Assembly (NCBI GenBank): GCA_034429215.1 | Contig: DAOUGI010000080.1 | Span: 1-64,000 of the forward strand | Reading direction: 5' to 3' | From: JAFGOG01 sp034429215 | GTDB taxonomy: Bacteria; Chloroflexota; Anaerolineae; JAAYZQ01 | Length of the DNA stretch: 64,000 bases | Shown here: one piece after another, positions 17,127 to 26,045 of the stretch | Layout: each line of letters begins with the position of its first letter | How positions within the stretch are numbered: the first letter of the stretch is position 1 | Program-made: the position numbers and the translations under genes | The notes under the pieces: generated by a model | Told to the model about the DNA's origin: nothing | Database searches by the model: none | The model's input: the letters and a program-made list of their open reading frames with translations, nothing else

Positions 17127-19391
17127 CTAGGAGGCTGCCGGCACGACAAAGCTGAAGGTACTGCCGGCGCCCACCTCGCTCTCAACCCAGACACGCCCGC
17201 CGTGCGCTTCGACCAGGCTTTTGACGATGGCCAGGCCCATGCCGGTCCCGCCTGCCTCTACAGACAGCGGGTTGTCGGCGCGGTAGAATTTGGTGAATAT
17301 CTTGTCCTGGTCCTCGGGCGCGACGCCGACGCCGGTGTCGCGGACGTTGACGACGACGCAGCGAGGCGGCAGGCCGGATTTTTCGTCCAGATTGGCGGCG
17401 GCAGCCCACACGGTAATCCGGCCGTTGGCCGGCGTGTAGCGCCAGGCGTTGTCCAGCAGGTTGTCCATGATCTGGCGCAGCCGCCCGCGGTCACCCAGCA
17501 CCGGGCTGAGGTCAGGGGGAAGGTTGACCACCAGGTCCAACCGGCGCTCGCCGGCCTGGCTGCGGATGGCCTGCACCGCTTCGGCAATGACCTCGGCCAT
17601 GCTCACCGGCTGCGGCTCGATCTGGAGCGGCCCCTGGTCCATCTCTGACACGGCGATCAGGTTGTTAACCAGGCCGATCATCCGCTCGGTGTTGGTCCGG
17701 ACGATTTCCAGAAAACGGCGCTGCTGAGGGCTGACGCTGCCGACCGCCCCGGCGGCCAGCAGGTCGGTGTAGCCCTTGATCGAGGTCATGGGGGTGCGCA
17801 GCTCGTGGGAGATGGTCGACACAAACTGGCTTCTGGCCCGCTCGGCTTGATGTTCGAGGGTCACGTCGCGCAAGACGGCGACGTAACCCAGCATCGTCCC
17901 TTCTGGCATCTTGACCGGGGCCATGCTGCCCTTGACGATCCGGTCGCCCCACTGTAAAACGGCCTGATCGCCCATGTTGCGCCCGCCGGCCCGCAGCAAC
18001 TCGGAGTACAGGCGATTGATGGCCTGGCCGATCAACTGCCGGCGGGACAGGCCCAGGATCCGCTCGGCGGCGGCATTGACCAGCACCACCTGGCCGGCAT
18101 CGCCGGCGACCACTACGCCGTCGGCGATCGACTCGAGGATCGCCTGGCGTTGGGTGACCTCTTCCTCGCGGGTGCGCAGGAGCTCGGCCAGGCGCCGGGC
18201 CTGCTCGTCTACGCTATGGTAGAGGCGAGCATTGTCGATGGCCGTGGCCACCTGCGTGGCCAGGGCCTCGCACAGCCGCTGATCGGCCTCGTCAAAGGCC
18301 TGCTCGGCGGCCCGCCGGCCGACCAGGATCGCTCCCAGCGGCCGGTCCTGGATCTGGACCGGTTGGACGAGGGTTGGACCGCTCTGGGAATGGCCCAACC
18401 GGCTGTGCAACTGGCCGAACTGCTCATAGTCATTGGGATGGTTGGCCACCACCTGGCAGCGCTCGGCAACTGCCCGGCGCAGCAGGGGAAACTCGTCCAG
18501 GCGAACGGCCGCCGCAGAAGACGACCGGTCGGTCTGAATCTGACGCCGGCCCGGCCAGCCGTACCGGGCAGCAACAGCCAGCCGGTCGGGCTTGTCATCC
18601 GACGACAGCAGGATGTAGGCCCAGTTGGCGTTCATCGCCAGCGTAACCGATTCGGAAACCCTTTCCAGGACCACAGACAGGTCGAGTGAGGCGGCCACGG
18701 CCTGGCTGACCTCGAGCAAAAAGGCCATCTCCCGGGTCTGGCGCAAGGCCTCTTCGCTGATGGTCTGAAGCTCGTGGCCATAGGCACTCAGGTCGGTGAC
18801 AATGGCCTGATAAGTAGCCACCAGGAACAGGACCAAGGCCGCCAGGTGGGCCAACTGGGCGGCCAGAAGCAGCCCGGCCAAGCCGGCGGCCGCCCCCAGC
18901 AACGACACAACCACGGCGGCGCCCACCAGCCACGAGAGATCACGGCGATGACGGCCCCACAACAGAACCGCGATGGCACTCACTAACAGAAGCAGAGCCG
19001 CTCCCAGACGCAGCCACCACACCTCTGGCAGCAGGCCGGCCGCAAAGAGACGGACCGCCACCAGGCCGCCAGCGCCAGCGGCCCCGGCGACCAGGTAGAG
19101 GGTGGCCAAACGTGGTGAGGGAAAGGTCTTGGACAAAAAGGCCCAGGCAAACAGGGCGACGGCCAGGCACTCCAGGCCCAACTCCAGGTAGGTCAGACCC
19201 GGCGCCCAGCCGACGAGCAGCACCAGCAGCCCTGCGAGCCGGACGACCAGCAGCGCGCCGGCGGCAACGGCAATGCGCGTGTACTCGCCGGCGCCCAGAC
19301 GGCGCCAGACGTGGGCGGCCATACCCAGCATGGCCAGGCCCAGAGTAGCACAGATCAGGTAGAAGGCTGCTTCCCCTGTTCCTTGGGTCAA
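17127..19391 (-). CDS. Membrane histidine kinase (GAF-PAS)
   Basis: 754 residues. Seven to eight hydrophobic helices occupy about 8-210. A GAF domain follows near 235-395, a coiled segment, then a PAS domain near 415-530 (ILESIADGVVVAGDAGQVV). The dimerisation helix has the H-box FVSTISHELRTPMTSIKGY. The ATPase domain has LLDNAWRYTP, VRDTGVGVAPED and GGTGMGLAIVKSL. Start TTG 19391 with AAGGA upstream. No response regulator adjoins it. A multi-helix N-terminus suggests sensing of a membrane or small hydrophobic cue, which is inference. Confidence 0.9.
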   Translation of the reverse strand: MTQGTGEAAFYLICATLGLAMLGMAAHVWRRLGAGEYTRIAVAAGALLVVRLAGLLVLLVGWAPGLTYLELGLECLAVALFAWAFLSKTFPSPRLATLYLVAGAAGAGGLVAVRLFAAGLLPEVWWLRLGAALLLLVSAIAVLLWGRHRRDLSWLVGAAVVVSLLGAAAGLAGLLLAAQLAHLAALVLFLVATYQAIVTDLSAYGHELQTISEEALRQTREMAFLLEVSQAVAASLDLSVVLERVSESVTLAMNANWAYILLSSDDKPDRLAVAARYGWPGRRQIQTDRSSSAAAVRLDEFPLLRRAVAERCQVVANHPNDYEQFGQLHSRLGHSQSGPTLVQPVQIQDRPLGAILVGRRAAEQAFDEADQRLCEALATQVATAIDNARLYHSVDEQARRLAELLRTREEEVTQRQAILESIADGVVVAGDAGQVVLVNAAAERILGLSRRQLIGQAINRLYSELLRAGGRNMGDQAVLQWGDRIVKGSMAPVKMPEGTMLGYVAVLRDVTLEHQAERARSQFVSTISHELRTPMTSIKGYTDLLAAGAVGSVSPQQRRFLEIVRTNTERMIGLVNNLIAVSEMDQGPLQIEPQPVSMAEVIAEAVQAIRSQAGERRLDLVVNLPPDLSPVLGDRGRLRQIMDNLLDNAWRYTPANGRITVWAAAANLDEKSGLPPRCVVVNVRDTGVGVAPEDQDKIFTKFYRADNPLSVEAGGTGMGLAIVKSLVEAHGGRVWVESEVGAGSTFSFVVPAAS

Positions 19392-19415
19392 AACGGATCC
19401 TTCCTCAATGATGAG

Positions 19416-19444
19416 CTAGATTCTTCGCTTCGCTCAGAATGACA
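19416..19444. repeat. Interspersed CTTCGCTTCGCTCAGAATGAC repeat copy
   Basis: A single copy (core at 19422-19442) of the unit that forms one arm of the hairpin at 11286-11324. It lies in the short gap between the lytic transglycosylase and the histidine kinase and has no inverted partner here. Confidence 0.65.
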
Positions 19445-19469
19445 AACCACTTGGACGATCGGCAGCGGA

Positions 19470-22109
19470 TCAGCGGCTGCCAGAGGTACGGTACAACCTC
19501 TCGTAGGTCACGTACTGCTCATAGACCCGCTGCAAATAGATGCGCGATTGGCTGGCGGTGATCACCTCGACGAACAGATCCAGATCGTCACCTCCCGCTT
19601 CCAGCCAGTGCAAAGTGTTGCCCGGCCCGCCGTTGTAGGCGGCCAGAGCTATCAGGATCTGGTCGTCGAAACGGTTGAGCTGCACCGACAGGTAGTAGGC
19701 CCCAAACCGGACGCTAACCCACGGCCGGTACAGATCGTCCAGAGCGAAATCGGCCATGTTCAGGCTGCGGGCTATCCCCTCGCCGGTGGCCGGCATGACC
19801 TGGCCCAGGCCCCGCGCTCCGGCGTACGATTCGGCGACCGGCTCGAACAGGCTCTCCTGGCGGATGACAGCGGCCAGGAGCAGCGGGTCCAGGTTACGCG
19901 CCCCCGCCTCGACCGACAGCAACCCGGCGTAGGCCAGGGGGTAGCTCAGGCGCTGGACGGCCGGCGGCGCGGTACGGATCGAGCCGGACGGCCACAAGCC
20001 TGCCAGGCGGGAGGCGCCGCGAGCCGCCAGCCCATGCAGGCCCTGGTCATGCCAGTAAAGGGTCAGGGAAGCCAGCGACAGCGGATCGTTCCAGGCTGCG
20101 GACCGTACCGTGTCAAAAGCGGCTAACGCTTCACGCCGCAGGCCCACGCTCAACAGAGCCTCCCCCCGACGAAAATCGGCACGCTGTGTCACAGAGACCG
20201 GCAGGGTGGCCACAAGGCTATCGATCTGGGCGCCGGCCGGGAGCTTGGCCCAGCCGGCCAGCCAGGTCCCGATCTCGGCCTGGGCCTGGGCCGTGTCCCA
20301 GACCGGCGGCTCGACCGGCGCGGTGATCATCCGGCCGGCGGTCACCGTATCGCCGCTGCGGATCTGGGCGACACGCAGGGCATAGTAGGCGTTGGGATCG
20401 GCCTGGACAACCTGGTCCCAGTAGCCGGCGCTCCCTTCAGGCTTGGCGCCAAGCTTGCCCAACCAGTACAAGGCCTTGACCCGGTAGACCGATTTGGGGT
20501 ACTTGGACAGGAGCGCGCGCCAGGCGGCCGTCGCCTGTTGCAGGTCATTGGCCCGGTAGTAGGCCAGGCCGGCCTGCCACAAAGCTTCGTCGGCGTTTTC
20601 AAAGGCGGGAAAGCGGCTCTGTAGATCCTGATATTGGGCAGCGGCCAGGGTAAAAGCCCCGGCGCCCTCGCGGAGCTTGGCCACCCGCAGCAGGGCCTGA
20701 GGCGCCAGGTCGCTGGCAGGGAAAAAGGCAGCCAGGTCCTGGTAGGCTTGAATCGCGCGGCCCGTGTCGTCCTGCGCGGCATAGGTGACGCTCTTTTCCA
20801 GCCAGGCATCGTCCAGATACTGGCTGTCCGGATAACCGTCGATGAGCGCCTGAAATGTCTTGAGCGCAGCATCGGGCTGCTCGGTGGCCCGCTGCGACAA
20901 GGCCTTCAGGTATAGCGCCTGATCGGCTTTCGGCGCCGGCGTGGCCTGCAGATAACGGTCAAAGGTGCGGATCGCCGCGCCGTAGGCATCGGCGTGGCCT
21001 TTGCCGGCATAGTAATCGACAATCCCGCGCTGCAGGTCGTCCACCTCGACGCCGGCGCCCACCAGCTCGACCAGCGACTGGTAGGAAAACTCGGCCTTGG
21101 GGTAGCTGTTGACGGCGCGCAGATAGCGGGTGTGGGCCTCCTCGACCTTGCCAGCGGCGGCCAGCGCCCGGCCGGCAAGGTAGTCGATCTTGGCCCGGTA
21201 GTCCTCGATCTTGGACACGGCCAGGATGGCGTCGTATTCGGCCACGGCGCCGGCGTAATCGGCGCGGGCCATGAAGATGCCGGCGATCTTTTCCCGCAGG
21301 CCGACCTGGACGCTACGGTCTCCGGTCGCGGCCAGCGCCAGGCGGTACTCGGCGATCGCTTTTTCCCAGGCCTCTGGGCCGGGAAGGTCCCGGCCAACCA
21401 GGCCGGGATCGGCGGCGTAGCAGTCGCCGATCCATTCGTGGATCATGTCGGCCAAAACCGTCTCGCGGGCCAGGTAAGCCTGGTAGCGGGGCACAGCCTG
21501 GGCGCAATCGTTTGCGGCGTGGTAGGCACGGGCCAACATCAGAGTGGCTTGGGACAGGCGGCCGTCGGCAGGGCAGGCCGCAAGGAACGCTTCCCAGGCC
21601 GCCGAGGCAGCGGCATAGTCGCCAGATTGAAGGTAGCTCTCGGCCAGGCGGTAGCGGGCTTGGCAGGCCTGGCCGGGTGCAGACGCCCCGTCGAGCACGG
21701 CCTGATAGAGGGGGATGGCGGCCTCATAGTCGCCATAGTCCTGAAGGCGCATCGCCTCGGACAGGAGGCCATCGGCCTGCTGCGCGGCGGCATCTGGCGG
21801 CGGCGTCGCCGTCAGGCCGCCAAGGACACTCGGCACAGGGGTTGGGCTGAGCGTCGCCGCCGGTTTGGGACTGGGCGTGGCCGTCGGCGAGGGCGGCACA
21901 GTGGGAGATGGGCTGACCCCCACCGTGGCCGTCGCCGTTTGAACAACGACGACCGGAGTCCCACTCCGCTGCGCTTCGGGGACTGGTGTCCCACTCCGCT
22001 GCGCTTCGGGGATTGGCATCGGCGTGGGCGGCGCGCTGACGCAGCCGGCGAGAAGCGCCAAGGCGCCCAGCAGGGATCCCACCAGGATCAGCCACCGGCA
22101 GGATCTCAT
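19470..22109 (-). CDS. TPR-rich lytic transglycosylase lipoprotein
   Basis: 879 residues. The N-terminus is a lipoprotein signal with LLAGC as lipobox (Cys about 22). A Pro/Thr-rich linker to about 100 is followed by many tetratricopeptide-like helical repeats (about 110-700). The C-terminus is an Slt-type domain with IRQESLFEPVAESYAGARG (catalytic Glu), LGQVMPATG and LAAYNGGPGN. It should cleave peptidoglycan glycan strands, anchored outside the membrane. Gene overlap with uvrC (stop and start share ATGA) couples translation. Two 30-base repeats add PEAQRSGTPV units in the linker. Architecture resembles soluble lytic transglycosylase Slt70 extended by extra TPRs. Confidence 0.9.
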   Translation of the reverse strand: MRSCRWLILVGSLLGALALLAGCVSAPPTPMPIPEAQRSGTPVPEAQRSGTPVVVVQTATATVGVSPSPTVPPSPTATPSPKPAATLSPTPVPSVLGGLTATPPPDAAAQQADGLLSEAMRLQDYGDYEAAIPLYQAVLDGASAPGQACQARYRLAESYLQSGDYAAASAAWEAFLAACPADGRLSQATLMLARAYHAANDCAQAVPRYQAYLARETVLADMIHEWIGDCYAADPGLVGRDLPGPEAWEKAIAEYRLALAATGDRSVQVGLREKIAGIFMARADYAGAVAEYDAILAVSKIEDYRAKIDYLAGRALAAAGKVEEAHTRYLRAVNSYPKAEFSYQSLVELVGAGVEVDDLQRGIVDYYAGKGHADAYGAAIRTFDRYLQATPAPKADQALYLKALSQRATEQPDAALKTFQALIDGYPDSQYLDDAWLEKSVTYAAQDDTGRAIQAYQDLAAFFPASDLAPQALLRVAKLREGAGAFTLAAAQYQDLQSRFPAFENADEALWQAGLAYYRANDLQQATAAWRALLSKYPKSVYRVKALYWLGKLGAKPEGSAGYWDQVVQADPNAYYALRVAQIRSGDTVTAGRMITAPVEPPVWDTAQAQAEIGTWLAGWAKLPAGAQIDSLVATLPVSVTQRADFRRGEALLSVGLRREALAAFDTVRSAAWNDPLSLASLTLYWHDQGLHGLAARGASRLAGLWPSGSIRTAPPAVQRLSYPLAYAGLLSVEAGARNLDPLLLAAVIRQESLFEPVAESYAGARGLGQVMPATGEGIARSLNMADFALDDLYRPWVSVRFGAYYLSVQLNRFDDQILIALAAYNGGPGNTLHWLEAGGDDLDLFVEVITASQSRIYLQRVYEQYVTYERLYRTSGSR
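21955..22014 (-). repeat. Two tandem 30-base units inside the transglycosylase linker
   Basis: Bases 21955-21984 and 21985-22014 are near-identical; each encodes ten residues ending in the PEAQRSGTPV pattern. The unit carries a GAAGCGCAGCGGAG core, compositionally like the intergenic hairpin repeats, but is in frame and within a disordered spacer. Confidence 0.8.
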
Positions 22110-23977
22110 AAGCCCACCTTTACCTGCTCGGCTGCCTTGCGGCTCATGCCCGGCACCGCCGCCAAATCGTCGATGCTTGCCTCGCGGATCGCCTCGATCG
22201 ATCCAAAATGCTTCAACAGCGCAGACCGCCGCTTGGGCCCGATGCCCGGTATCTCATCCAATAGAGAGACGATTGTCTGCTTATCTCGCACCTGGCGGTG
22301 GTGGGTTATCGCGAAGCGGTGAGCCTCATCGCGGATGCGCTGCATCAGGTACAGCCCTTCCGAGGTCCTGGGCAGCCGCAGCGGCTCGGACCGGTCGGGC
22401 AGGTAGATCTCCTCCTCCTGCTTGGCCAGGCCGACGGCCGGGACCTGGTCGCGCAGGCCATATTCGTCCAGCACCTCCAGCGCAGCGTTGAGCTGGCCCT
22501 TGCCACCGTCTACCACCAGCAGGTCGGGCAGAAGCCGCCACGAGGCGTCATCCTTTTTCCCTGACGGCTTGCTGCCGGGATCGGGAGGCGGCGGCTCGGT
22601 GGCGTGGCGCAGGCGGCGGCTCAGCATCTCTTTCATACTGGCATAGTCGTCGGTCCCCTCGACGGTGCGGATGCGAAAGCGGCGATAGTCGCTCTTGTGC
22701 GGCACGCCCTTGACAAAAACCACCATCGACCCAACGGTTGCCTGGCCATGCAGCGTCGAGATGTCGTAACACTCGATCCGAGCCGGCGCCGATTCGAGCC
22801 CCAGCTCCTCCTGCAGGTCGGTGAGCGCCTTGGTCTGCTTGCCCTCGTCCAGCAGCCATTGGGCCCGCAGGTGGGCCAGCGTCTCGGCAGCATTCTCGGC
22901 GGCCATCTCTACCAGCTCTCGATCCTGGCCCTGCGAGGGCGCCTCAATTATCACCTTGTCACCACGCCGAGTCCGCAGCCACTCCTGGATCACCAGCGCC
23001 TCGTCGATCTCGCCGGGAAGCAGGATGTGGGGCGGGACAAAGGCCGCCTCGCCGTAGAATTGCTTGACGAAAGATGTTATTACTGCGGCGTCGTTCTCGT
23101 CGGCGGCGCCGTCGAGGACAAAATACTCGCGGCCGATCAGCCGGCCGTTACGGATGAAAAAGATTTGGGCGCAGGCATCGCCGTTGGCCCGGGCGAAGGC
23201 GATCACGTCCTGGTCGGCCATCGCCGGCGAGATAATCTTCTGGTGCTCTATCACCCGCTGAATGGCGGACAGTTGGTCGCGGTAGGCCGCTGCCTGCTCG
23301 AAATCGAGCCGGTCCGCGGCGGCCCGCATCTTGGCTTCGAGGCCAGACACCACCTCATCCGACTTGCCCTCCAGGAAGCGGCACAGGCTGTCGATCATGT
23401 CCCGGTATTCGTCTTGATCGGCAGCCCCAACGCATGGCCCAAGACACAGCCCAATATCCAGGTACAGGCATGCCCGCTCGTCCTTGCCGGTGATTGTCCG
23501 GTTGCAGGTCAGGTAGGGGAACACCCGCCGCAGCGTCTGCAGCGTCTGCTGCACCGCCCACGACGCGGTGAAGGGGCCAAAGTAGCGGGCGCCGTCGTGC
23601 TCCATGCGGCGGACGATCTGCACTCTGGGATAGCCCTCCTGCCAGGTGATCTTGAGGTATGGGTAGTGCTTGTCGTCCTTGAGGCGAATGTTGTAGCGTG
23701 GCTGGTGGCGCTTGATCAGGTTGCTTTCGAGGATCAGCGCCTCCAGCTCGGAGGCGGTGATGATGAAATCCAGGTCGGCGATGCGGGCCACCAGGCGCTG
23801 GATCTTGTGGTTGTACTCGGCGGAAGCGTGAAAATAGGACCGGACGCGGGCGCGGAGGTTGATCGCCTTGCCGACGTACAGGATCTGGCCGGCGTCGCCC
23901 TTCATCAGGTAAACGCCCGGCTTGGTCGGCAGCGCGTCCAGTTTGTCCTGCAACTGCTCGTGGAACTTGGTCGTCAT
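22106..23977 (-). CDS. uvrC: Excinuclease ABC subunit C
   Basis: 623 residues, normal length. Makes the two incisions flanking damage in nucleotide excision repair. The N-terminal GIY-YIG nuclease begins LPTKPGVYLMKGDAGQILYVGKA (about 15-37). A UVR segment near 205-240 contacts UvrB. The RNase H-like C-terminal nuclease contains ECYDISTLHG and DLLVVDGGKGQLN with catalytic acidic residues. Tandem helix-hairpin-helix motifs end the protein (IPGIGPKRRSALLKHFG and LAAVPGMSRKAAEQV). First gene of an overlapping pair with the lytic transglycosylase. uvrA and uvrB are not in the window. Confidence 0.96.
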   Translation of the reverse strand: MTTKFHEQLQDKLDALPTKPGVYLMKGDAGQILYVGKAINLRARVRSYFHASAEYNHKIQRLVARIADLDFIITASELEALILESNLIKRHQPRYNIRLKDDKHYPYLKITWQEGYPRVQIVRRMEHDGARYFGPFTASWAVQQTLQTLRRVFPYLTCNRTITGKDERACLYLDIGLCLGPCVGAADQDEYRDMIDSLCRFLEGKSDEVVSGLEAKMRAAADRLDFEQAAAYRDQLSAIQRVIEHQKIISPAMADQDVIAFARANGDACAQIFFIRNGRLIGREYFVLDGAADENDAAVITSFVKQFYGEAAFVPPHILLPGEIDEALVIQEWLRTRRGDKVIIEAPSQGQDRELVEMAAENAAETLAHLRAQWLLDEGKQTKALTDLQEELGLESAPARIECYDISTLHGQATVGSMVVFVKGVPHKSDYRRFRIRTVEGTDDYASMKEMLSRRLRHATEPPPPDPGSKPSGKKDDASWRLLPDLLVVDGGKGQLNAALEVLDEYGLRDQVPAVGLAKQEEEIYLPDRSEPLRLPRTSEGLYLMQRIRDEAHRFAITHHRQVRDKQTIVSLLDEIPGIGPKRRSALLKHFGSIEAIREASIDDLAAVPGMSRKAAEQVKVGL

Positions 23978-24003
23978 GGGTCTAATTCAAAACCGGCAGG
24001 CGG

Positions 24004-24333
24004 TTACTTGCCGTCCTCCGCCGGGCGCAACCGCCTGATCTCGAACACGACCGGGTTGTAGGCGTCGGGGCAGGCATGGGTAGACACATCCTTGTCGGCC
24101 AGCCACGGGAACTCGGCGCCGTAACGCATGGCAAAGACCTTGGGCAGAAAACTGTACAGCGCGCTCAGGCACACTTTGCCCTGCACGGTCTCGCCGTCAA
24201 AGAGGATCTCGTCGCCCACCCAGTGCCCGGCCGCGCAGTGCCCCTCCTGCCGGATGACACGGGCGACAATCGTATAGACACCATCCCCGCCCTTGGGGGC
24301 GGGATCATCGCCGCTGAGCGGATCATCAGCCAT
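24004..24333 (-). CDS. TIGR04076-family protein
   Basis: 109 residues. The pattern GHCAAGHWVGDEI, then KVCLSALYSFLPKVFAMRYGA, EFPW and CPDAYNPVVFEI, matches the TIGR04076 family of small proteins of unknown function. The conserved cysteines and His suggest metal or cofactor contact, but this is inference. The N-terminal 15 residues are low-complexity. ATG 24333 has GGAGG about nine bases upstream; that GGAGG lies within the direct repeat bounding the element at 24340-24489. It ends 26 bases before uvrC and may be co-transcribed with it. Confidence 0.8.
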   Translation of the reverse strand: MADDPLSGDDPAPKGGDGVYTIVARVIRQEGHCAAGHWVGDEILFDGETVQGKVCLSALYSFLPKVFAMRYGAEFPWLADKDVSTHACPDAYNPVVFEIRRLRPAEDGK

Positions 24334-24339
24334 CTTGCC

Positions 24340-24489
24340 ACACCTCCAAAGGGGTGTATCTCAGCTTTCTGGGTAAGCGCTTGCAGGGTGGCATTTCCCC
24401 CTCACCCCAGCCCTCTCCCCCAGGGGGAGAGGGAGCGGGAGAGGCGGCCGCCGCCGTGTCATCCAGGATCTTGAGATACACACCTCCAA
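24340..24489. repeat. MITE-like intergenic element
   Basis: A 10-base direct repeat (ACACCTCCAA at 24340-24349 and 24480-24489) bounds inverted GTGTATCTCA / TGAGATACAC ends (24354-24363, 24472-24481). Inside is a C-rich/G-rich hairpin (24411-24433) of the CCCTCTCCCC type seen as an interspersed repeat in many bacteria. It fills most of the 232-base gap between the TIGR04076 gene and the aminotransferase gene. Confidence 0.55.
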
Positions 24490-24565
24490 GCCCCGGCATA
24501 TCGGGCCAGCCGGGAAGCCACGCTGAACTTTACCACAAAGAGCCGCCCTGGGCAAATCTGCGCCG

Positions 24566-26029
24566 TTACACCCCGCAGCGGTGCCGGCCCTTGGCGTGGG
24601 GCTGGACCATCAGCCCCGGCTTGAGGGTGAAATAACGCTCATAGTCGGGCTGAAAGCCGCGCGGCCAGTAGGCGCCGGAGTTGGGGTCCTGCTCGTACTC
24701 GCCGCGGAGGTCGCCGGCGACCAGGCGGGCCAGGATCTCGGCCAAGCGGTCGATCTCTTCGACGGTGTTGTAGCAGCCAAAACTGACCCGCACCAGCCCG
24801 GGCAGGTTGGCCCGCGTCCCGGCGGCGATTTCTTGCTGATGGCGCAGCGCCGTATCGCCGGGCACCTTGAGCAGGCGCAAAATGTAGGGATGGGCGCAGA
24901 AACAACCGTTGCGCACGGCGATGCCCCCCTCACAGCTCAGCACCGCCGCCACCTTGTAATGGTCAACATCCCGGACGGTGAAAGGGATAACGCCCAGCCG
25001 CTCGCCGGCCCGGTCGGGGTCGGCCAGGCCGTACAGCTCCACGCCCTCGATGGCCCTCAGGCGGCGGAGGGCATGGGCGGTCAGCTCGGCCTCGTGGCGG
25101 GCCAGCGCGTCCATGCCGATCTCCTCCAGGGACAAAACCGCCTGCGCCAGCGCCACCGCGCCGACCACATTGGGGCTGCCCGCCTCGTCGCGGTCGGGCG
25201 GGCCGGCCCAGCGCACGTCGTCCTCGGTGACAATGTCCACCGTCCCGCCACCCACCACGTCGGGATCACCCTGCTCGAAAATCGCCACCGAGCCGATCAG
25301 AGCACCGGTGCCGTAAGGAGCGTACATCTTGTGGGCCGACAGCGCCAGGAAATCGATGTGGCCCGGATCGTCGTCAGGACGCATGGAAATCGCCCGGTGA
25401 GGGGCCAGTTGGGCGGCATCGACCAGGATCATAGCCCCGGCGGCGTGCGCCTTTTCGGCCAGGCGGTGGATCGGGTTGATGTGGCCCGTCACATTCGATG
25501 CGCCGCTGATGGCCACCAGCTTGACCCGACCGGCGTGCCGACGAAGCAGCCGGTCATAATCCTCCTCGTCGAGCGAGCCGTCATCGCCGACGGCGATGTG
25601 GCACAGGCGGGCCTGGCGGCGCCAGGGCAGGTCGTTGGAGTGATGCTCCATCAGCGAGCAAAGGACGACGTCGCCGGGAGCCAGTGGAAAGCGGCGGGCC
25701 AGCTTGTTGATCGCCTCGGTGGTGTTCTTGCCAAAGATGACGGTGTTGGTCCGCAGATCGGCGCCGGCGAAGCAGCCGACCAGGTCGTGAGCCACATCAT
25801 AAGCCATGGTCGCGAGCTGGCTCTTGAAACCGGCGCCGCGGTGGACGCTGGAGTACCAGGCCATGAACTCGTCGACCTTGTCGTGCACCGGGCGGAGGGC
25901 CGGGGTGCTGGCCGCGTTGTCAAAGTTGACATACTGCTGCCGCGTGCCATCCAGCAGTGGCACCAACGCCTCCACGCCTACGATCTGCTGCCGCACATTG
26001 TCGATCGTCAGCCGGACATTGCCTGCCAT
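24566..26029 (-). CDS. Class-V aminotransferase / cysteine-desulfurase-like PLP enzyme
   Basis: 487 residues. Fold-type I PLP enzyme. NFDNAASTP opens the domain, EHHSNDLPWR marks the cofactor stack, VDAAQLAPH gives the PLP-ring aspartate, and ALSAHKMYAPYGTGALIG carries the Schiff-base lysine. This resembles SufS/CsdA-type desulfurases. A possible active cysteine lies in VRNGCFCAHPY (about 405), within the loop where SufS has its nucleophile. Whether it releases sulfur from cysteine is likely but not proven; no iron-sulfur genes are adjacent. ATG 26029 follows AGGAGA. It sits 16 bases after the glycosyltransferase gene, in the same transcript. Confidence 0.85.
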   Translation of the reverse strand: MAGNVRLTIDNVRQQIVGVEALVPLLDGTRQQYVNFDNAASTPALRPVHDKVDEFMAWYSSVHRGAGFKSQLATMAYDVAHDLVGCFAGADLRTNTVIFGKNTTEAINKLARRFPLAPGDVVLCSLMEHHSNDLPWRRQARLCHIAVGDDGSLDEEDYDRLLRRHAGRVKLVAISGASNVTGHINPIHRLAEKAHAAGAMILVDAAQLAPHRAISMRPDDDPGHIDFLALSAHKMYAPYGTGALIGSVAIFEQGDPDVVGGGTVDIVTEDDVRWAGPPDRDEAGSPNVVGAVALAQAVLSLEEIGMDALARHEAELTAHALRRLRAIEGVELYGLADPDRAGERLGVIPFTVRDVDHYKVAAVLSCEGGIAVRNGCFCAHPYILRLLKVPGDTALRHQQEIAAGTRANLPGLVRVSFGCYNTVEEIDRLAEILARLVAGDLRGEYEQDPNSGAYWPRGFQPDYERYFTLKPGLMVQPHAKGRHRCGV

Positions 26030-26045
26030 GCTAATCTCCTTCGTA

